Assembly (NCBI RefSeq): GCF_025145845.1
Contig: NZ_CP102253.1
Coordinates: forward strand, 248,001-312,000
Source of the DNA: Alistipes shahii WAL 8301
Lineage (GTDB): Bacteria > Bacteroidota > Bacteroidia > Bacteroidales > Rikenellaceae
Length of the DNA: 64,000 bases
Direction of reading: 5' to 3'
The translations under genes and the position numbers were made by a program. This document shows, piece after piece, positions 8,369 to 16,252 of this stretch (positions are counted from its first letter, which is position 1; each line of letters opens with the position of its first letter). Under the pieces are notes generated by a model. It was not told the origin of the DNA and did not search any database. It was given only the letters and a program-made list of their open reading frames with translations.

Positions 8369-11300
8369 TTAGAAGTTATACTGAAGGCCGAGTTTCACCA
8401 CGCGCTGCAACGGGTATTTCAAGCCGTTGCCGCTTCCCATTTCGGGGTCCCAGTATTTGAAGGGCGAAATGATGAACAGATTCGTGCCGGCCAGATAGGC
8501 GCGCAGGCTTTTGTACGTGAAACCCAGTTCGACGCTCTTCAGGCGCAGGTAGCTGCCGTTCTTGATCCAGAACGACGAGGTCTGCGTGTTGTTGGCGTTG
8601 TAGCGGTAATCCAGGCGCGGATAGGCGGCATTGGGATTGGGATCGGCTTCCGACCAGTGGTCGTCGGCAACGTACTGCGTCATGTTGAAGCCCGAATACT
8701 GATTGTCGCGGAACGGGTGCATGTCGTACATGCGCAGCGAGACGCGCGCCGTGCCCTGGAAGAAGAACGAGAAGTCCCAGCGTTTGTAGTTGACCGAGGC
8801 GCCGAAGCCGTACAAGATCTCGGGCACGGTGGGATAACCCAGCGACGTGCGGTCGTTGGCGTCGATCACGCCGTCGCCGTTCAGGTCGCGGTATTTGATG
8901 TCGCCAGGCAGATAATCGGGCATGAAGGTCTGCCGGGGCGAGTTGTCGATCTCCTCCTGCGAGGCGAAAAGGCCGTCGGCGACCAGTCCGTAAACCGAAT
9001 TGACGGGTTTGCCCAGCACGGAGTTGTATTTGTTGGGCAGGTATTTCGCCTCGTCGCGGGCCTTCACCTCGTTGTGCGCATAGGTGAACGTTCCGCGCAC
9101 GGAGACCAGCAGGTCCTTGTTGAACGCCTTGTTGTATTCGAGCGAAACATCGACGCCGCGGTTCTCCACCTCACCCAGATTGCCGTAGGGCGTGACGCCC
9201 GAAAGGCCCATCGTCGAGGGCAGCGAACGCCGCTGCATGAAGATGCCGGTACGATTTTCCTTGTAAACGTCGACGTTCAGCGTCAGGGCGTCGAACAGTC
9301 CCAGTTCAAGTCCTACGTTAAGTTTGGTGCTCTCCTCCCACGTGGCCAGGGGATTGCCCACGGTCTTGATCTCGTGTCCGGTCTGCTTGACGAAGTTGGG
9401 CGAAAACCACACGTAGAGCGCCTTGTTCATGTTGACCGTCGTGAGATAGGGGAAACGGACGATGTTGTTGCTGCTGTCGGCCAGATAGTCGTTGCCCGAA
9501 AGACCGTACGAAGCACGGATTTTCAGCAGGTTCACCTTGCTGCGGATACCTTCCCAGAACGGTTCGCCCGACACGACCCACGCTCCGGCGATCGAGGGAA
9601 AAAACCCGAAACGACGACCCGATATGAAGTTCTCCGAGCCGTTGTAGCCGAAGTTGAACTCCATCAGGTAGCGGTTGTCATACCCATAGGTAAAACGTCC
9701 GGCAAGGCCCTGCTCGCGGTAAGGGAGCACCTTGTACTCATCATTGGCGGGCTGATTGTCGACCTTCTCCTTCTGGTGGTAGACGAACAGGGCGTTGACG
9801 TCGTGTTTGCCGAACGTGCGCGAATATTCGATCTGCCCCTGCAACGAGATCTCACGGTAACCGTTCCGCCCCGTGGAGGTTCCCAGATAGGACGATCCGG
9901 GCGTGCCGATGCTTTGCAGGTTGTAGTCGAAAGTCCCGTCGCCGTTGTCGGTATAGTCGGTCATTTCGTAATAATAGGGAGAAAAAGAACGGTAAGTCGC
10001 CGCATAGGTCTTGTTGTAGAACGAGACCATGCCCCGAACCTTCAGTCCCTTGGTGACGAAATCGAGGTCCTGGTCCACCGAGAAGGTCGTGGTGATGTAC
10101 TGCGTATGGCGCTGTCCGTATCCGCGGCTCAACAGGGCATAAGGATTGATGTCCGTAGAACCACCGTCCCACGAAGGGGCATTTCCGAAAATCGGATCGT
10201 CGAGATCCTCCACGGAGCCTTTGGGATAGATGGCCGGGAAAGCGACCGGATTGGCGCGCATCGTATAGTAGAACAGGTCTTTCACCTCTTCGACGGGACG
10301 GTGCCAGAAAAGCAGCTGCGTGTTCATCTTCAGACTCACGCGGGTCGTTCGGGTGAGCTGCGCGCCGACGTTGGCCTGGAAAAGGTATTTCTGCGAATTG
10401 ATGTTGGTGTTGAATTTCGACTCCGCGGGCTTCTTCAGGATACCGTTTTCGTTGAAGATCGAAGCATTGAGGAAATAGTCGACCACCTTGCCGCCGCCCC
10501 GCACATTGAGATTCATGTTCTCGTTGACCGTAAAATCCTTGAAAAGCATCGAATACCAGTCATTGTCGGGATAGACGTAGGGATTGAGCCGGTTGCGGGT
10601 GCCCGTGATCTTCTCGTCCGAAAAGTGCTGCACATAAGTTTCGCCCGCCGGGGTGCGGGTGCGCAGCGCCTCGTTGTAGTTCTCCATGTAAGTCACGCCG
10701 TCGGCGATGTCCTGCACGCGCGTCGGCATCGAAATGCCCGACTCGAGACGAACGTTGATCGCCATCTTCTCCGACTGGCGGCCGTTTTTGGTGGTAATGA
10801 TCATTACGCCGTTGGCGCCGCGCGAACCGTAGAGCGCCGTGGCCGTGGCGTCGCGCAGGATCGAAAACGACTCGATCGCCTCGGGCGGAATGTTGTTGAG
10901 CATCTCCGAGACGATCTCCACGCCGTCGAGAATCAGCAGCGGCGATTTGTTGGCCCCGAAGGTCGAGATGCCGCGAATCCAGAAATTCGCACCGTCGGCG
11001 CCGGGTTCGCCCGACGACTGGGTCGAGATGACGCCGGCGATCTTGCCCGCGAACGAGGTCGAGAGGTTGCTCGACGTCACCTTGAGCGTACTGGGACGCA
11101 CGACCTGCACGGCTCCCACCAAACTCTCCTTCTTCTGCGTGCCGAAGGCCACGACCACCACGTCGTCCATGACGTTCGACGCCTCGATCAGCGTCACGAG
11201 CTTGAACAGTTCGACATCGGCGACGGCGATCTTCTTGGTGTCGTAGCCCAGAAAAGCGAAGGTGACGTGTTTCGTTCCCGCCGGCACCTTGAGGGTGTAG

Positions 11301-11830
11301 TTGCCGTTGATGTCCGAGGTGGCGCCGACGGTCGTCCCCTCGACATAGACCGAAACACCGACGATGGGCTTGTTGTCGGCCGAAGAGATCACCGTCCCCT
11401 GCAAGACGATTTCCCTACCGGAATTCGCAGCCGGGAGGGGGGGGGTGACGGCGGCGTTTTTCCGGGCGGGCGCTTTCGAGATGATCACCTGGCTTTCGCG
11501 CACCCGTCCGGTCAGCTCCGTTCCCTTGAGGACCGCGGACAGCAGTTCGTCGATGGTCGCAGACCTGACCGAAACCGAAACCCGGCGGTCGAGCAGCGGC
11601 CGCACGTCGTCGGTGTAAATGAAGGCGTAGCGGCTGGTCCGCTCGACCTCGGCAAAGACGCTCGACAGCGTTGCGTCCTTCATCTTCACGGTCAGCGACG
11701 ATTTGGCCCCGGCGTCCTGCCGGGAGGCCCGGACGGGCTGGAGATTCACCGGAAGCAACAGCATCACCGCCGCAAGAATCCGCAGCATACGGCATGTCGA
11801 GCCACTCCTCACAAAGAAAAGTTTCTTCAT
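8369..11830 (-). CDS. susC: SusC/RagA TonB-linked outer-membrane transporter with STN signalling domain
   Basis: A 1153-residue receptor. After the leader, a secretin/TonB short N-terminal (STN) domain is visible at about residues 43-110 (SSLTVKMKDATLSSVFAEVERTS..); this is the part that contacts a FecR anti-sigma. A carboxypeptidase-D regulatory-like beta-sandwich follows (about 137-220, GTVISSADNKPIVGVSVYVEGT), then the plug and a 22-strand barrel ending in LGLQYNF. It imports oligosaccharides captured by SusD and reports occupancy to FecR and the ECF sigma encoded upstream. A nine-base C/G homopolymer (11437-11445) lies in the linker codons about 129-131 and could cause slippage. fecR is 43 bases upstream and susD 12 bases downstream. 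Confidence 0.95.
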   Translation of the reverse strand: MKKLFFVRSGSTCRMLRILAAVMLLLPVNLQPVRASRQDAGAKSSLTVKMKDATLSSVFAEVERTSRYAFIYTDDVRPLLDRRVSVSVRSATIDELLSAVLKGTELTGRVRESQVIISKAPARKNAAVTPPLPAANSGREIVLQGTVISSADNKPIVGVSVYVEGTTVGATSDINGNYTLKVPAGTKHVTFAFLGYDTKKIAVADVELFKLVTLIEASNVMDDVVVVAFGTQKKESLVGAVQVVRPSTLKVTSSNLSTSFAGKIAGVISTQSSGEPGADGANFWIRGISTFGANKSPLLILDGVEIVSEMLNNIPPEAIESFSILRDATATALYGSRGANGVMIITTKNGRQSEKMAINVRLESGISMPTRVQDIADGVTYMENYNEALRTRTPAGETYVQHFSDEKITGTRNRLNPYVYPDNDWYSMLFKDFTVNENMNLNVRGGGKVVDYFLNASIFNENGILKKPAESKFNTNINSQKYLFQANVGAQLTRTTRVSLKMNTQLLFWHRPVEEVKDLFYYTMRANPVAFPAIYPKGSVEDLDDPIFGNAPSWDGGSTDINPYALLSRGYGQRHTQYITTTFSVDQDLDFVTKGLKVRGMVSFYNKTYAATYRSFSPYYYEMTDYTDNGDGTFDYNLQSIGTPGSSYLGTSTGRNGYREISLQGQIEYSRTFGKHDVNALFVYHQKEKVDNQPANDEYKVLPYREQGLAGRFTYGYDNRYLMEFNFGYNGSENFISGRRFGFFPSIAGAWVVSGEPFWEGIRSKVNLLKIRASYGLSGNDYLADSSNNIVRFPYLTTVNMNKALYVWFSPNFVKQTGHEIKTVGNPLATWEESTKLNVGLELGLFDALTLNVDVYKENRTGIFMQRRSLPSTMGLSGVTPYGNLGEVENRGVDVSLEYNKAFNKDLLVSVRGTFTYAHNEVKARDEAKYLPNKYNSVLGKPVNSVYGLVADGLFASQEEIDNSPRQTFMPDYLPGDIKYRDLNGDGVIDANDRTSLGYPTVPEILYGFGASVNYKRWDFSFFFQGTARVSLRMYDMHPFRDNQYSGFNMTQYVADDHWSEADPNPNAAYPRLDYRYNANNTQTSSFWIKNGSYLRLKSVELGFTYKSLRAYLAGTNLFIISPFKYWDPEMGSGNGLKYPLQRVVKLGLQYNF

Positions 11831-11873
11831 AAGTAACAGTATTAAGGTTAGTATTTAAGACTGGAATTGGTTG

Positions 11874-13097
11874 TCAGCGATATACGGCGTCGGCGCAATC
11901 GTCGGGGGCAGGCCTCACCGCCACCGAGCCGTCGGGCCCCCGGACGTAGGCGATCCGGAAAATGTCGGAGAGCACGTCGAGCGTGCCGTCCAGGTCGTCG
12001 AACAGGATCAGCTTGCCGGTACACTTCCGGCTCCCGATCTCCCCGAAGCAGGTTATTTCGATCTTGTAGAACGCAGCCACCTTTTGCAGGACTTCGAACA
12101 GCGTGTTCGAGGTGAAGAACAACAGTCCGTCCTTCCAACTGATGTATTTATAGGGATCGACCTCGTAGACCGAATAGCTGCCGTCCTTCATCGAGAAGCG
12201 TTCCGAAGGATTCAGCGTCACCGATTCGCCGTTGGCCACGTCGATGGCCACGGAGCCTTCGACCAGCACCACGGCCGACGAACCGTCGGCCCGGGGCGCG
12301 GTCGTCACGTCGAACGACGTGCCCAGCACGCGGGTCGCAAAATGGTCGGTGTGCACGATGAAGGGACGGTTCGCATCCTTCGCCACCTCGAAATAGGCTT
12401 CGCCCTCGACGAAGACGTCGCGCGTGTCACCGAACGCCGACGGGAAACGGAGCACCGACGCCGAATTGATCCACACCCGCGTCCCGTCGGAGAGTTGCAG
12501 ATGTGCGCGCTTGCCCTTGGGGACCACCAGTTCGCTCGTATGCACGCGCACCTCCTGCCGGGGCGTCCTGCGATCGGTCTCCGCCCCTTCGTTCTCCTTG
12601 CCGTCGATCAGGATTTCGCCCTTGGGCGTAAGGCTGATACGGGCGATGTCGTCGTACACCTCGCGGCTGCCTTCGCGGGTCACGAGCGTGATGTTCTCAT
12701 AGGCCTCGGCCGAAGGCAGCCCGGAACCCGTGAAATCCGCACTCCAGAACAGGGCCGCCACGACGCCGGCGACCAGCAGGGAAGCGGCGGCGAAGAGCGC
12801 CGTCCGGTTGCGGCGGCGGGGAGGGGCTGCAAAACGGCGCCGGGCGTAATGGTCGGTCAGGATGCGGTCGAGCAGCAACTGTTTCTCCACGGACGGCAGC
12901 GCGGGATGGGTCTTGCCCACACGGCGCACCAGGCTCACGGCGCGCTCGAATTCGACCAGGTCCTGCGGATGGCGTTCGGTGTAACCGCACCAATAGCCGT
13001 CCTGCGCCCGCTCGGGATCGAGACACCACAAAACGAAGTCCGGGTCGGAGGTGAAGAACTCCGCCGTGTGCTTCTTAATATCGTCCGGTTTTATCAT
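11874..13097 (-). CDS. FecR-family anti-sigma factor
   Basis: About 407 residues from the ATG at 13097 (MIKPDDIKKHTAEFF). A TTG 21 bases upstream is possible but less likely. Layout: a short cytoplasmic N-terminal sigma-binding part (about 1-90), one transmembrane helix (about residues 98-118, TALFAAASLLVAGVVAALFW), then the periplasmic FecR domain (about 185-285, VPKGKRAHLQLSDGTRVWINSASVLRFP) and a DUF4974-like C-terminus that contacts the receptor's STN domain. It holds the ECF sigma at the membrane until SusC signals. It is preceded by its own copy of the locus-specific promoter (13154-13183). Confidence 0.93.
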   Translation of the reverse strand: MIKPDDIKKHTAEFFTSDPDFVLWCLDPERAQDGYWCGYTERHPQDLVEFERAVSLVRRVGKTHPALPSVEKQLLLDRILTDHYARRRFAAPPRRRNRTALFAAASLLVAGVVAALFWSADFTGSGLPSAEAYENITLVTREGSREVYDDIARISLTPKGEILIDGKENEGAETDRRTPRQEVRVHTSELVVPKGKRAHLQLSDGTRVWINSASVLRFPSAFGDTRDVFVEGEAYFEVAKDANRPFIVHTDHFATRVLGTSFDVTTAPRADGSSAVVLVEGSVAIDVANGESVTLNPSERFSMKDGSYSVYEVDPYKYISWKDGLLFFTSNTLFEVLQKVAAFYKIEITCFGEIGSRKCTGKLILFDDLDGTLDVLSDIFRIAYVRGPDGSVAVRPAPDDCADAVYR

Positions 13098-13153
13098 TGA
13101 TTCCAACGTAATCTTCAAACTGCATGCTGCGGCTGCGGCGCCGCGCTCTCCCC

Positions 13154-13183
13154 TATGACGGCGAATCCGCCGTTTTGTCCCCC
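13154..13183 (-). promoter_or_regulatory. putative ECF-sigma promoter of the fecR-susCD operon
   Basis: Read on the minus strand: GGGGGACAAA, 13 bases, then CGTCATA. The same two boxes with exactly the same spacing occur upstream of the sigma gene and of the divergent EEP gene. The -10-like box ends 56 bases before the fecR ATG. Confidence 0.65.
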
Positions 13184-13212
13184 TCGAACCGCAAAAAACA
13201 GCGTCCGCCGTG

Positions 13213-13797
13213 TCAAGTGGCTATTTTCATCGTCTTGCCGCACTCCCTGCCCTTCCGAAGTTTGCCCAGCCCCTTCGACACGAACTTGCGGACGGCGTGG
13301 GGCGTGGCGTCGAGTATGACGGCGATGTCGTCATACTCCATCTCGTAGACGAAGCGCAGCAGCAGCGCCTCGCGCTGCTTGGGCGAGAGCTGGTTGAGCA
13401 GCGACTCGATCGTTTGGCGGATGCGCAGCACGTGCTCCGATTCGATCATCGCGTCGAGCGAGGTCAGCGACACCCGCAATCCCGGCTCCCGGTCCGAAAG
13501 GTCGCATTTGTCCACCCGCGAACGGTGCAGGTCGACCAGGCGGTTGTGAACGATCCGGAAAAGGTAGGCCTTGATGTTGACGATGCGGCCCAGGTCGACC
13601 TGGCGGGTCATAATGTCGAGGAATATGTCGTGGATGACATCCTTGACCGTTTCGTTGTCGAAACCGAACCCCATGCCGTAGGCATAGAGCGCATCGGCGT
13701 AACTGTTATACAACATAACATATACGTCGGTCTCTTCGGCATACTGCCGGTCGATTCGTCGGGTGTCGTACTTGCGTTGCCGAAACATTCGGTTCAT
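13213..13797 (-). CDS. ECF-type RNA polymerase sigma factor
   Basis: A 194-residue sigma-70 family regulator of the Bacteroidetes SusC/FecR type. Region 2 (about residues 25-95) includes YADALYAYGMGFGFDNETVKD and IHDIFLDIMTR. Region 4 (about 125-180) has LSPKQREALLLRFVYEMEYDDIAVILDATPHAVRKFVSKGLGKLR, a clear helix-turn-helix. It lacks long N- or C-terminal extensions. It should direct transcription of the SusCD operon when FecR releases it. The upstream region carries a copy of the shared two-box promoter, which implies autoregulation. There is a 115-base gap to fecR, which has its own copy. Confidence 0.93.
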   Translation of the reverse strand: MNRMFRQRKYDTRRIDRQYAEETDVYVMLYNSYADALYAYGMGFGFDNETVKDVIHDIFLDIMTRQVDLGRIVNIKAYLFRIVHNRLVDLHRSRVDKCDLSDREPGLRVSLTSLDAMIESEHVLRIRQTIESLLNQLSPKQREALLLRFVYEMEYDDIAVILDATPHAVRKFVSKGLGKLRKGRECGKTMKIAT

Positions 13798-13817
13798 TGG
13801 TTTGGTCGGTCATTCGA

Positions 13818-13847
13818 TATAACGGAAAACCGTCCGGTTTGTCCCCC
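13818..13847 (-). promoter_or_regulatory. putative ECF-sigma promoter of the sigma gene itself
   Basis: Minus strand: GGGGGACAAA, 13 bases, CGTTATA. The -10-like box ends about 20 bases before the ATG of the sigma factor gene, leaving a very short leader. It matches the two sister sites in both boxes and in spacing. Confidence 0.65.
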
Positions 13848-13900
13848 TGCAAGCGGTAAAAATCGAATAAAAAATGCGAAATAGCAAATTTTCGCTCCCC

Positions 13901-13930
13901 GGGGGACAAAACCGGAAACAGTTCGTCTTA
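13901..13930 (+). promoter_or_regulatory. putative ECF-sigma promoter of the divergent EEP lipoprotein gene
   Basis: Plus strand: GGGGGACAAA, 13 bases, CGTCTTA, ending 27 bases before the ATG at 13958. It supports that start over the longer frame beginning at 13874, whose first codons would lie upstream of the promoter. It is the third copy of the site shared with the sigma and fecR genes. Confidence 0.65.
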
Positions 13931-13957
13931 AATTCGAAACCAATCTCTTTCGGAAAA

Positions 13958-14875
13958 ATGATACGAAAACCGTATTTCAGTCTGTTCCTGCTCTGCCTGC
14001 CGCTCTTCTCGCTGTGCAGTTCGGGAAACGACGATCCCGCACCCGCCCCTGCACCTGGAAAAGAGTGGCTCGATCCGATTCGCGTCGCCACCTACAACAT
14101 CCAGTACGACAACTCTTCCGATCAAGACAACAAATGGACGACCCGCCGGGATTTGCTTCGCCAACTACTCCAGAGCGAGAAGTTCGACATCTTCGGAGCG
14201 CAGGAGCCTTATCTGACCCAGATCAAGGACATCGAGCCGTTCCTCGACGGATACACCTGGGTCGGAGAAAACGTCATCGGTGACAAAACGGCCCAACGAC
14301 GCCACTACAACCCCGTTTTCTACCGCAAGGACAAATTCGAAGTATTGGATATGGGATCGTTCTGGTACTCCGAAACGCCTTCCGCCCCCGGGTCCAAAGG
14401 CTGGGACTCCTATTCGCCCCGCATGTGCAACTGGGTGCATTTCCGCATCCGCGCGAACGGACGGGAATTCTACCATTTCAATTCGCACTTCGACCACATA
14501 GGGACCACGGCCCGCGCCGAGAGCGCCAAACTGCTGGTGGCCAAGGTCCGGGAGATCGCAGGCGGCAAACCGGCCTTTTGCACGGGTGACTTCAATTCGA
14601 ACCAAAACACCGAAGCCTACAAAACGATCGCCGGATCAGGCATCCTTGCCGACAGCTACGTCCGCTGTCCGTCCAAGACCAACGGAGACTGGCCCACCTA
14701 CAACGGCTACAAATACATCTCGACGCCTCCCGCCGCTGCGTCGCGCATCGACCACGTCTTCGTCACGCCGAAGGACACGAAGGTCGTTTCGTGGCGCATC
14801 GTCAACAACAGTTACAACCGGAAATACCCCTCGGACCACTTCCCGGTCGTGATCGAATGGTCGCTGGCCGAATAG
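13958..14875 (+). CDS. endonuclease/exonuclease/phosphatase-fold lipoprotein
   Basis: About 305 residues from the ATG at 13958, which gives a lipoprotein signal (MIRKPYFSLFLLCLPLFSLC, Cys20). The EEP fold is visible from RVATYNIQYDN through FGAQEP (catalytic Glu), FNSHFDHIG, FCTGDFNSN (Asp/Asn) and KYPSDHFPVVIEW (the closing Asp-His). Exported members of this family cleave phosphodiesters of nucleic acids, lipids or phosphorylated sugars, and the substrate here is unknown. It is divergent from the ECF sigma gene but carries the same predicted promoter, so it should belong to the SusCD regulon. A perfect hairpin terminator follows it. Confidence 0.88.
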   Translation: MIRKPYFSLFLLCLPLFSLCSSGNDDPAPAPAPGKEWLDPIRVATYNIQYDNSSDQDNKWTTRRDLLRQLLQSEKFDIFGAQEPYLTQIKDIEPFLDGYTWVGENVIGDKTAQRRHYNPVFYRKDKFEVLDMGSFWYSETPSAPGSKGWDSYSPRMCNWVHFRIRANGREFYHFNSHFDHIGTTARAESAKLLVAKVREIAGGKPAFCTGDFNSNQNTEAYKTIAGSGILADSYVRCPSKTNGDWPTYNGYKYISTPPAAASRIDHVFVTPKDTKVVSWRIVNNSYNRKYPSDHFPVVIEWSLAE

Positions 14876-14889
14876 CCAGCCTTGCTGCC

Positions 14890-14935
14890 GGCAAATAAAA
14901 CCTCTTCGCCAACTGGCGAAGAGGTTTTATTTGCC
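14890..14935. terminator. 21-bp perfect hairpin, bidirectional terminator
   Basis: The left arm at 14890-14910 and right arm at 14915-14935 are perfect complements around the loop AACT. Both arms contain an A or T run at the outer side (AAATAAAA and TTTTATTT), so it can end transcription from the EEP gene. It stands about 15 bases past that gene's stop codon and upstream of the ychF promoter. Confidence 0.85.
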
Positions 14936-15044
14936 AAGGGATAAACGGAACGGACAGAAGCGCTTTTTTCCGCGCCCAGAGCCGGAAACCATCCCCCTTT
15001 CCGCTTTTACCCGCGAGCGTCTCCGATTATTGAAAAGAAATTCG

Positions 15045-15052
15045 TATCTTTG
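15045..15052 (+). promoter_or_regulatory. -7 box (TATCTTTG) of ychF
   Basis: TATCTTTG matches the Bacteroidetes TAnnTTTG consensus, 58 bases before the ychF ATG and just downstream of the strong terminator of the previous gene. I do not see a convincing -33 element. Confidence 0.6.
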
Positions 15053-15110
15053 TGGGCTTGTTTCACGATAAGCGCAATTTGTCTGACAGCAACATAAACG
15101 AAACGAATAA

Positions 15111-16211
15111 ATGGCGTTACAATGCGGCATCGTCGGCTTGCCGAACGTGGGTAAATCGACCCTTTTCAACTGTCTGTCCAATGCAAAGGCACAGGCGGCA
15201 AACTTTCCTTTCTGCACCATCGAGCCCAATGTGGGCGTGATCACGGTCCCCGACCGGCGGCTGATCCGCCTCGCGGAGATCGACAACCCCAAGCGCGTGG
15301 TCCCGACGACGATCGAAATCGTCGACATCGCGGGCCTCGTGAAGGGCGCCTCGAAGGGCGAAGGTCTGGGCAACAAATTTCTGGGCAACATCCGCAACAC
15401 GAATGCGATCATCCACGTCCTGCGGTGCTTCGACAACGGCAACATCACCCACGTCGACGGCTCGATAGACCCCGTGCGCGACAAGGGCATCATCGACACC
15501 GAATTGCAGCTGAAGGATCTCGAAACCGTCGAGAACCGGCTCTCCAAGACCCAGAAGCAGGCCACCTCGGGCGGCGACAAGCAGGCCAAGCGCGCCGTGG
15601 AGCTGTTCTTGCAGTACAAGGCGGTGCTGGAACAGGGGCTTTCGGCCCGCACCGTGGAACTCGACAAGGAGGACCGCAAACTGGTCGCCGACCTCAACCT
15701 GCTGACCGACAAGCCCGTGTTGTACGTCTGCAACGTCGACGAAAAGAGCGCCGCGACGGGCAACGCCTACACCGAGGCCGTCCGGGAGGCCATCGCCGGC
15801 GAGCGGGCCGAAATGCTCGTCATCGCCGCCGCCACGGAGGCCGACATCGCCGAACTGGAAGACTTCGACGAGCGGCAGATGTTCCTCGAAGACCTGGGGC
15901 TGGAGGAGTCGGGCGTGGCGCGCCTGATCAAATCGGCCTACAAATTGCTCAACCTCGAAACGTTCTTCACCACCGGGGCCGACGAGACCCGCGCCTGGAC
16001 CTACCTGCGCGGCATGAAAGCCCCGCAGACGGCCGGCATCATCCACACCGATTTCGAAAAGGGGTTCATCCGCGCCGAGGTGATCAAGTACGACGACTAC
16101 ACCGCCCTGGGTTCGGAGAAGGCGTGCCGCGATGCGGGCAAACTGTCGATCGAAGGCAAGGAGTATGTCGTCGAGGACGGCGACATCATGCACTTCCTGT
16201 TCAACGTCTGA
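15111..16211 (+). CDS. ychF: redox-regulated ATPase YchF (OLA1/Obg family)
   Basis: A 366-residue cytoplasmic P-loop protein. The G-domain motifs are GLPNVGKST (residues 8-16), DIAGLVKGASKGEGLGN (switch II) and the unusual specificity motif NVDE in place of NKxD, which is why YchF prefers ATP over GTP. A coiled-coil arm follows at about 125-200, and the C-terminal TGS domain is at about 280-366 (FFTTGADETRAWT, GDIMHFLFNV). The length is typical. It is a conserved ribosome-associated ATPase linked to stress adaptation. gltX follows after 41 bases on the same strand, so the two are probably co-transcribed. Confidence 0.96.
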   Translation: MALQCGIVGLPNVGKSTLFNCLSNAKAQAANFPFCTIEPNVGVITVPDRRLIRLAEIDNPKRVVPTTIEIVDIAGLVKGASKGEGLGNKFLGNIRNTNAIIHVLRCFDNGNITHVDGSIDPVRDKGIIDTELQLKDLETVENRLSKTQKQATSGGDKQAKRAVELFLQYKAVLEQGLSARTVELDKEDRKLVADLNLLTDKPVLYVCNVDEKSAATGNAYTEAVREAIAGERAEMLVIAAATEADIAELEDFDERQMFLEDLGLEESGVARLIKSAYKLLNLETFFTTGADETRAWTYLRGMKAPQTAGIIHTDFEKGFIRAEVIKYDDYTALGSEKACRDAGKLSIEGKEYVVEDGDIMHFLFNV

Positions 16212-16252
16212 CGCCGCAACCCGGGATCGTAAAAAAATTAAAGAATACAGCT

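Noticed and set aside
6683..11836. Very long plus-strand open frame (1717 codons) opposite SusC and SusD
   Set aside because: It mirrors two undoubted genes in the complementary frame. GC-rich codon use in the real genes removes stop codons on the other strand, and the translated product has no protein-like features or leader.
13124..13212. Short plus-strand frame between the sigma and fecR genes
   Set aside because: It overlaps the ECF promoter copy and both flanking genes on the opposite strand, and has no recognisable product.
15425..16252. In-frame 5' extension of gltX through ychF
   Set aside because: The extension lies in another frame of ychF and shows no family similarity; the synthetase starts normally at MERPVRVRFAPSPTG.
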